64,000 bases of DNA, taken from Rhodopseudomonas rhenobacensis (GTDB lineage Bacteria > Pseudomonadota > Alphaproteobacteria > Rhizobiales > Xanthobacteraceae). The position numbers and the translations under genes are program-made. Under the pieces are notes generated by a model, which was not told the origin of the DNA, made no database searches, and worked only from the letters and a program-made list of their open reading frames with translations. The DNA lies in assembly GCF_014203125.1 (NCBI RefSeq), contig NZ_JACHIH010000008.1, positions 81,670 to 145,669 on the forward strand, written 5' to 3'. Positions 58,945 through 64,000 of the stretch are shown here, piece by piece; within the stretch, counting starts at the first letter, position 1; every line of letters starts with the position of its first letter.

Positions 58945-59422
58945 CCGTTTCCCACAATCTCAAAACGGCATACCCTTTGAGGTACACCTGCGCATGTTCA
59001 AGCCCGTACCCCTCAATTAGGCTCTCAAGGTCAAGTCCAAAGCCTCGATAAGGGTGCTCCCGAGGGTAAGTCGTGACGGCAATGCTGTCCACAAGTGGGA
59101 TTTGACTAGTGTTTAGCGCCTCAACCACTTGATGCTGCGCATCGTCTAGAGCGTCAAATACGTCCACATTCAATGAGACAATGATATCAATGTCATCCGG
59201 TTCTGGCTTTTCGGTAAAGAAACTGCCGTCAGCGAACACATCGCACCGAATGTGGGCTCTTAGAAGGTCTTGGATCACGCCTTCGAGAGCGTAGAACAAC
59301 TTTTCACGGCAAAGCCGAGCAGGGCCGGGGAACGGTGCTACGCACAGCGCCTTAACGGCTTGCAAACTCATGGCGTGCCTACCGGGCGCCAGAAGAGGCG
59401 GATAGTCGAATTTTACCGACAC
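58919..59422 (-). CDS. Nucleotidyltransferase-fold protein, DUF6932-like
   Basis: A 167-residue protein with the DUF6932 opening DYPPLLAPGRHAMSLQAVKA and a nucleotidyltransferase signature FADGSFFTEKPEPDDIDIIVSLN, in which Gly-Ser and the Asp-x-Asp pair are intact. A GTG at 59422 is the likely start. AT-rich like its partner, which it overlaps by 26 bases. In other two-gene modules such enzymes act as toxins, antitoxins or signal makers, so a defence or toxin-antitoxin role is plausible but unproven. Confidence 0.75.
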   Translation of the reverse strand: MSVKFDYPPLLAPGRHAMSLQAVKALCVAPFPGPARLCREKLFYALEGVIQDLLRAHIRCDVFADGSFFTEKPEPDDIDIIVSLNVDVFDALDDAQHQVVEALNTSQIPLVDSIAVTTYPREHPYRGFGLDLESLIEGYGLEHAQVYLKGYAVLRLWETDVGNRICR

Positions 59423-60033
59423 GGCAACGCGAGATCCCCGAGACCCGGCTTAATGCCTACCACTAATTGCGGGGCTAAGGGAACTCGCCTTAAGGAGCGC
59501 GGCTCGTTAATAGGAAGAAAATCCTTGACACCGCATCCCGCCCTGCTATCATCCCGCCATCCCACCTCATCGAGGGGCGTTTCCTAGGACGCTTCGAGGC
59601 GCGGGGTGGGAGGCGGCGCCTGCGGGCGCGGGGAGGACGTCTCCCTGCGCACTCGGGACGCCCTGGGTCGCCGTCCGGCTCCACTAGGAGAGTCTGCCAC
59701 TTGCTGGTTGGCTGGACGCGGTGCAGGTGAACGGCGGGAAACCGCCGGGATCGGCGGTGCGGAGTGCATCGCGCCTGCACCCGGAAGCACGGCCCCGGGG
59801 CGAAAAATCGCCGCGGTGGAGCGTCGAAAGGCGTTTGCCGCGCCGCTGATCGCCGACGTCTCGGCGCTCGCGTCGCGGCCCACTCACAAGGCGCGCCTTT
59901 CGGCGCTCCGCCTCCCTCAAGGGAGGTCTGCAAGAAAAGCCAGCACCCATCTTGATCGCGCGGCGGGGCGCCGGATGCACAGCCGTGCCCGCAACAATCG
60001 CCGCGATCATCAGCGCCAAGCGAAGGAGCGACC
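59423..60033. repeat. Gene-free stretch with a decayed dispersed repeat
   Basis: From about 59530 the sequence (catcccacctcatcgagggg, then gtttcctaggacgcttcgag) resembles a repeat found around decayed loci in Bradyrhizobium-type genomes. Hairpins such as cctccctcaagggaggtctgc (59921 onward) are visible. No intact gene was recognised. Confidence 0.4.
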
Positions 60034-60351
60034 ATGACACGACGTCCGCCGAAACGCTTCGAGACCGCGGCGATGCGCGCCGAGCGGCTCGCCCAACAGG
60101 CCGCAGCCGCGGCGCCCGATCCGCTGTACCAGCACTGCCTCAGCGCGGTGCGTCGCGGCATGTCGGAATATTCCGGCGGCGCGCGGCGCTGCCGGATGAA
60201 AGCCTGCAAGCGGGCGCGGGCCTGCGTCAGCGACAGCTTCGCGTGTCTGGCGATGCTGCGCCGGCCGGTGCTGCCCTGGCTCGAGCAACACATCGCCGTC
60301 GACGGCATGGTGCAGTTCTATCAGGATCGCGCGGAGCAGGAGGCGGAGTGA
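60034..60351 (+). CDS. Small Cys-containing hypothetical protein
   Basis: A 105-residue basic protein: MTRRPPKRFETAAMRAERLA, then a Cys cluster RRCRMKACKRARACVSDSFACLAML and an acidic end. The start has a good AAGGAG site. The cluster of four to five Cys could bind a metal. Function unknown. Confidence 0.7.
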   Translation: MTRRPPKRFETAAMRAERLAQQAAAAAPDPLYQHCLSAVRRGMSEYSGGARRCRMKACKRARACVSDSFACLAMLRRPVLPWLEQHIAVDGMVQFYQDRAEQEAE

Positions 60352-60379
60352 CGTGGGCCGCAGCGCCGCTGCGACGGCA

Positions 60380-60425
60380 GCCTGCTCCCTCGCCCCGCTC
60401 TTGCGGGGAGAGGGGTGGGGTGAGG
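60380..60425. repeat. REP-like palindrome
   Basis: cgccccgctcttgcggggag core, between two convergent genes; same family as the copies inside uvrB. Confidence 0.7.
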
Positions 60426-60438
60426 AGCGGCGAGCCGC

Positions 60439-61140
60439 CTATTCCTCGTCTTCGTCCTCGGGCTTCTTGCCGCCGATGGTCTTCAGCTTGGCGAACACCG
60501 CGTCGACGTCGAGGTCGTCGCTGCTCTTCTCGGCGCTCTCCAGCTCGGCGTCCTTGCGGGTGGTTTCCGAGGCTGGCAGCAGCGTGGCACCGCCGTAAGC
60601 CTGGTCGGTCGGCTTTTCCTTGGCGGCGCGCTGCACCTCGAAATCGAGTTCGATCTGCGAGCACAGCCCGAGCGTCACCGGGTCCATCGGGGTCAGCGTC
60701 GAGGCGTTCCAATGGGTGCGGTCGCGAATCGACGCAATCGTGGTCTTGGTGGTGCCGACGAGGCGCATGATCTGCGCGTCCTTCAGCTCGGGATGGTTGC
60801 GCACCAGCCACAGGATCGCGCTCGGCCGCTCGTGGCGGCGCGACACCGGGGTGTAGCGCGGGCCCTTCTTCTTGGCGGCGGGCGGCAGCGTCACCCGGCT
60901 TTCGCCGAGCTTCAGCCGGTAGTCGGGGTCGCTCTCGCCCTTGGCGATCTCGTCGCGGGTGAGCTGGCCGGTGGAAATCGGGTCCATGCCTTTGATGCCC
61001 TGGGCGGCGTCGCCGTCGGCGATGGCGCGGATCTCGAGCGGGTGCATCTTGGTGAAATCGGCGACCTGGTCGAACGACAGCGCGGTATTGTCGACCAGCC
61101 ACACGGCGGTTGCCTTCGGCATCAACGGCGCGTTGCTCAT
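60439..61140 (-). CDS. trcR: Cell-cycle transcriptional regulator TrcR (DUF1013)
   Basis: A 233-residue DUF1013 protein: MPKATAVWLVDNTALSFDQVADFTKMHPLEIRAIADGD at the N-terminus (helix-turn-helix-like), SAILWLVRNHPELKDAQIMRLVGTTKTTIASIRDRTHWN (a second one), and an acidic tail. TrcR is a conserved alphaproteobacterial regulator tied to the cell cycle. The start at 61140 follows AAAGGAG. The ATG at 61167 is rejected. Confidence 0.9.
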   Translation of the reverse strand: MSNAPLMPKATAVWLVDNTALSFDQVADFTKMHPLEIRAIADGDAAQGIKGMDPISTGQLTRDEIAKGESDPDYRLKLGESRVTLPPAAKKKGPRYTPVSRRHERPSAILWLVRNHPELKDAQIMRLVGTTKTTIASIRDRTHWNASTLTPMDPVTLGLCSQIELDFEVQRAAKEKPTDQAYGGATLLPASETTRKDAELESAEKSSDDLDVDAVFAKLKTIGGKKPEDEDEE

Positions 61141-61384
61141 GGCACATCTCCTTTGCGCTTCGCCCACCTCTTTTCGGAGGCGAAGCCGTCGGTCATCAGC
61201 GATGACGGGAATTCCCGCCTATATAAGCCTCAGCGGGCGGCTCGCGCAATGGCTTGCTGTTCGCCCTTGACAGCGCCGCAAAGCCGCCCCAAGTCCAGGG
61301 CATTCATGTCCTTACCCGAAACGCCAATTGGCGCCGACCGCTGCCGATCCTATGGTGCGGTAAAATCAGCCCCGGATCGCTCAG

Positions 61385-62347
61385 ATGCAGCCTAAACCGC
61401 CCCTGAAAATCCTGCTTTGTTCGCCGCGCGGGTTCTGCGCCGGCGTGGTGCGCGCGATCGACACCGTGGAGCGGGCCTTGTCGCTGTACGGCGCCCCGGT
61501 CTATGTCCGCCACGAGATCGTGCACAACCGTTACGTGGTCGACAGCCTGCGCGCCAAGGGCGCGATCTTCGTCGAGGAACTGGCGGAAATCCCGCAGACC
61601 CAGGCCCCGGTGGTGTTCTCCGCCCATGGCGTGCCGAAGTCGGTTCCCGAAGAATCGCTGCAGCGCAATTTCTTCTCGCTCGACGCCACCTGTCCGTTGG
61701 TCACCAAGGTGCACCGCGAGGCGGCGATCCATTTCAAGCGCGGCCGCGAGATTTTGCTGATCGGGCATTCGCACCATCCGGAAGTGGTCGGCACGCTCGG
61801 CCAGTTGCCGGCCGGCGCGGTGTCGCTGATCGAGACCGCGGCGGATGCCGCGGCCTATCAGCCGAAGGACCCCGACAACCTGGCTTTCGTCACCCAGACC
61901 ACGCTGTCGATCGATGACACCGCGGGCATCGTGGCGATCCTGCGGCAGCGCTTCCCGAACATCTCCGGGCCGCACAAGGAAGACATCTGCTACGCCACCA
62001 CCAACCGCCAGGCCGCGGTGAAGAAGGTGGCGCCGATCGTCGACGCCATGATCGTGGTCGGCGCGCCGAATTCGTCGAATTCGCAGCGGCTGCGCGAGGT
62101 CGCCGAGCGCGAAGGCTGCAAGATCGCGGTGTTGGCGCAGCGCGCCGGCGACATCGACTGGACGCTGTTCCAGGGCATCACCAGCCTCGGCCTCACCGCC
62201 GGGGCCTCCGCCCCGGAGGTCATCGTCGAGGAGATCATGGGCGCCTTCGCCGAACATTACGAGCTGCGCGTCGAGACGGTGTCGGCCGCCGAAGAGAACG
62301 AGTTCTTCCCGCTGCCCCGCGCGCTGCGGCCCGACGCGGCCGAGTAG
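61385..62347 (+). CDS. ispH: 4-hydroxy-3-methylbut-2-enyl diphosphate reductase
   Basis: A 320-residue [4Fe-4S] enzyme, the last step of the MEP isoprenoid pathway. The three cluster cysteines are in [13 protein letters not shown] (C18), [12 protein letters not shown] and [25 protein letters not shown] and [14 protein letters not shown] [12 protein letters not shown] bind substrate, and [13 protein letters not shown] is conserved. It starts a packed group: thrB begins 2 bases after its stop and rnhA overlaps thrB. Confidence 0.95.
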   Translation: MQPKPPLKILLCSPRGFCAGVVRAIDTVERALSLYGAPVYVRHEIVHNRYVVDSLRAKGAIFVEELAEIPQTQAPVVFSAHGVPKSVPEESLQRNFFSLDATCPLVTKVHREAAIHFKRGREILLIGHSHHPEVVGTLGQLPAGAVSLIETAADAAAYQPKDPDNLAFVTQTTLSIDDTAGIVAILRQRFPNISGPHKEDICYATTNRQAAVKKVAPIVDAMIVVGAPNSSNSQRLREVAEREGCKIAVLAQRAGDIDWTLFQGITSLGLTAGASAPEVIVEEIMGAFAEHYELRVETVSAAEENEFFPLPRALRPDAAE

Positions 62348-62348
62348 C

Positions 62349-63329
62349 ATGGCGGTCTATACCGACGTCGCCGCCGACGAGCTGGCGGAGTTTTTGCGCG
62401 GCTACGACATCGGCGAATTGCTGTCCTACAAGGGCATCGCCGAGGGCGTCGAGAACTCCAACTACCTGCTGCACACCTCCAAGGGCTCGTTCATCCTCAC
62501 GCTGTACGAAAAGCGCGTCGCCAGCGAGGACCTGCCGTATTTCCTGTCGCTGATGAGCCATCTGGCTGAGCGCGGCATCCGCTGCCCGCAGCCGGAAAAG
62601 AGCCGCAGCGGCGCGGTGTTCGGCGCCCTGATGGGGCGGCCGGCGGCGATCATCAATTTCCTCGAAGGGGTGTGGCCGCGGCGGCCCAACGTCGCGCAAT
62701 GCGGCGCGGTCGGCGAGGGGCTCGCCAAGATGCATCTGGCCGGGCAGGATTTTCCGCTGCAGCGCGCCAATCCGCTGTCGGTCGGCGGCTGGCGGGCGCT
62801 GTTCGAACAGTCGGCGGCCGGCGCCGATCCGCTGCAGCACGGGCTGCACGCGCTGCTGCATGCCGAACTCGATTATCTCGAACACGCCTGGCCGAAGCAT
62901 CTACCGGAGGGCGTGATCCATGCTGATTTGTTCCCCGACAACGCCTTCTTCCTCGGCGACACGCTGTCCGGCATCATCGACTTCCCGTTCGCCTGCAACG
63001 ACATCCTGGCCTACGACGTCGCGATCTGCCTGAACGCCTGGTGCTTCGAGCCGGATCATGCCTTCAACGTCACCAAGGCGCGCGCGTTTCTCAACGGCTA
63101 TTCCCGCGAACGGCCGCTGACCGCCGCGGAACAAGACAAGCTGCCGCTGCTGGCGCGCGGCGCCGCGTTGCGCTTTTTGCTGACGCGCCTCGTCGATTCG
63201 CTGAACGTGCCGGCCGGCGCGCTGGTGCGGCCGAAGGATCCGCTGGAATACGCCCGCAAGCTGCGCTTCCACCAGAGCGTCGACAGCATCCGCGACTACG
63301 GCGTCACCGCCTCGGGGGTGGTGGCGTGA
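62349..63329 (+). CDS. thrB: Homoserine kinase (ThrB, APH/choline-kinase fold)
   Basis: A 326-residue kinase of the alternative homoserine kinase family common in alphaproteobacteria. Landmarks: [26 protein letters not shown] (nucleotide-binding strand with Lys later), ILTLYEKRV, the catalytic [13 protein letters not shown] and the metal loop [19 protein letters not shown]. It phosphorylates homoserine for threonine synthesis. It starts 2 bases after ispH and overlaps rnhA (GTGA), so the three are co-translated. Confidence 0.9.
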   Translation: MAVYTDVAADELAEFLRGYDIGELLSYKGIAEGVENSNYLLHTSKGSFILTLYEKRVASEDLPYFLSLMSHLAERGIRCPQPEKSRSGAVFGALMGRPAAIINFLEGVWPRRPNVAQCGAVGEGLAKMHLAGQDFPLQRANPLSVGGWRALFEQSAAGADPLQHGLHALLHAELDYLEHAWPKHLPEGVIHADLFPDNAFFLGDTLSGIIDFPFACNDILAYDVAICLNAWCFEPDHAFNVTKARAFLNGYSRERPLTAAEQDKLPLLARGAALRFLLTRLVDSLNVPAGALVRPKDPLEYARKLRFHQSVDSIRDYGVTASGVVA

Positions 63330-63799
63330 GCGAAGCGAAGTCCGAACCCAAGACGGTGATCATTCACACCGACGGCGCCTGTTCGGGCAATCCCGGTCCG
63401 GGCGGCTGGGGCGCGATCCTGAAATTCGGCGAGATTGAGAAAGAACTCAAAGGCGGCGAGCCGCACACGACCAACAACCGGATGGAACTGATGGCGGCGA
63501 TCTCGGCGCTGGAATCGCTGAAGCGGCCGTGCACGGTCGATCTCTACACCGACAGCCAATACGTCAAGAACGGCATCGGCAGCTGGATCCACAACTGGAA
63601 GCGCAACGGCTGGAAGACCGCCGACAAGAAGCCGGTCAAGAACGTCGACCTGTGGCAGCGGCTCGACGCCGCGCTGAAGACCCACACCATTCGCTGGCAC
63701 TGGGTCAAAGGCCACGCCGGCCACGACGAAAACGAGCGCGCCGATCAATTGGCCCGCGACGGCCTGATCGAGAACAAGGTGAAGTCGAGGCTGGGATAA
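63326..63799 (+). CDS. rnhA: Ribonuclease HI
   Basis: A 157-residue enzyme that cuts RNA in RNA-DNA hybrids. The catalytic acids are all present: Asp in [16 protein letters not shown], Glu in [10 protein letters not shown], Asp in [11 protein letters not shown] and Asp in [11 protein letters not shown]. The basic handle region ([21 protein letters not shown]) is intact. A GTG start overlaps the thrB stop (GTGA). Length matches E. coli RnhA. Confidence 0.95.
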   Translation: MSEAKSEPKTVIIHTDGACSGNPGPGGWGAILKFGEIEKELKGGEPHTTNNRMELMAAISALESLKRPCTVDLYTDSQYVKNGIGSWIHNWKRNGWKTADKKPVKNVDLWQRLDAALKTHTIRWHWVKGHAGHDENERADQLARDGLIENKVKSRLG

Positions 63800-63862
63800 A
63801 CCCTCTCCCCGCTTGCGGGGAGAGGGTGGCTCACGCGCGCGAAGCGCGTGTGAGTCGGGTGA
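63800..63862. repeat. REP-like palindrome after rnhA
   Basis: ctctccccgcttgcggggag core followed by a second inverted pair (cacgcgcgcgaagcgcgtgtg). It may also end transcription of the ispH-thrB-rnhA group. Confidence 0.7.
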
Positions 63863-63894
63863 GGGGGCGTCTCCGCGAGGTCGGACTCGATGAG

Positions 63895-64000
63895 ACGCGG
63901 GGGGCCCCCCCCCGGGGGGGGGGGGGGGGCCCCCGCGCCCCGCCCCCCCCCCCGGGGGGGGGGGGGCGTGTGCCGCCCGCGCGCGCGGGGTGGCCGGCCG
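63895..64000. other. Probable sequencing/assembly artefact at the window end
   Basis: Long uninterrupted runs of G and C (for example a G run around 63916-63930 and further runs to 63966) alternate with no coding sense. Such runs are typical of low-quality contig ends. Annotation here should not be trusted. Confidence 0.75.

Noticed and set aside
59478..59512. GGAAC...CGTT considered as a second EcfG promoter
   Set aside because: The spacer is 20 bases instead of 16-17.

Overview
The window is high-GC DNA from an alphaproteobacterium of the Bradyrhizobiaceae/Nitrobacteraceae type, most like Rhodopseudomonas or Bradyrhizobium. This rests on protein style, not a database search. Supporting signs are an Irr-type iron control element before mbfA, an EcfG-type stress promoter, a TrcR (DUF1013) regulator, a serC leader RNA before serC-serA, DUF992 proteins, and abundant RIME/REP-like palindromic repeats between genes. 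The last ~100 bases are G/C homopolymer runs and look like a bad contig end.

Layout. 1-8.1 kb: a partial Lys/Ala-rich gene, a chemoreceptor that has lost its 5' end, a small 2Fe-2S protein, two toxin-antitoxin pairs (prlF-yhaV and a DUF1902/HicA pair), uvrB carrying in-frame palindromic-repeat inserts, and a DUF2157 membrane protein. 8.4-11.2 kb: the most interesting locus, a three-gene RiPP-like cluster with a B12-binding radical SAM enzyme, a precursor with a nitrile-hydratase-like leader and a Val-rich C-terminus, and a YhfC-like membrane peptidase. 11.2-24 kb: housekeeping and accessory genes (EF-hand protein, three glutathione transferases, HAD phosphatase, ParE-type pair, aldo/keto reductase, PlsC, aldose dehydrogenase, aspartate aminotransferase, two DUF992 proteins).

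24-35 kb: an EF-G-like GTPase, an HTH protein, aroE, a repeat-rich gap containing a MITE inside another repeat, a lactate-dehydrogenase-like flavoenzyme, a stress-promoter small protein, glmM, a fosmidomycin-resistance-type exporter, two outer-membrane beta-barrels and an acetyltransferase. 35-46 kb: serC and serA behind a structured leader that holds the ribosome-binding site, a phytase-like exported esterase, mbfA, a soluble triple-PAS chemoreceptor and a TonB-dependent siderophore receptor. 46-57.6 kb: an EamA exporter, sulfide:quinone oxidoreductase, small proteins, ybaK, a divergent MarR/quinone-reductase pair with two operator-like sites, a LuxR-type regulator, purA, a Pro-rich membrane protein and a PsiE-like protein.

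57.9-59.5 kb: an AT-richer island of two overlapping genes, a nucleotidyltransferase-like protein (DUF6932 type) and an unrecognised 315-aa partner, flanked by repeats. This is the second candidate for an undescribed system. 60-63.8 kb: conserved genes trcR, ispH, thrB and rnhA, with ispH-thrB-rnhA tightly packed. No rRNA, tRNA, CRISPR array or complete insertion sequence was seen.
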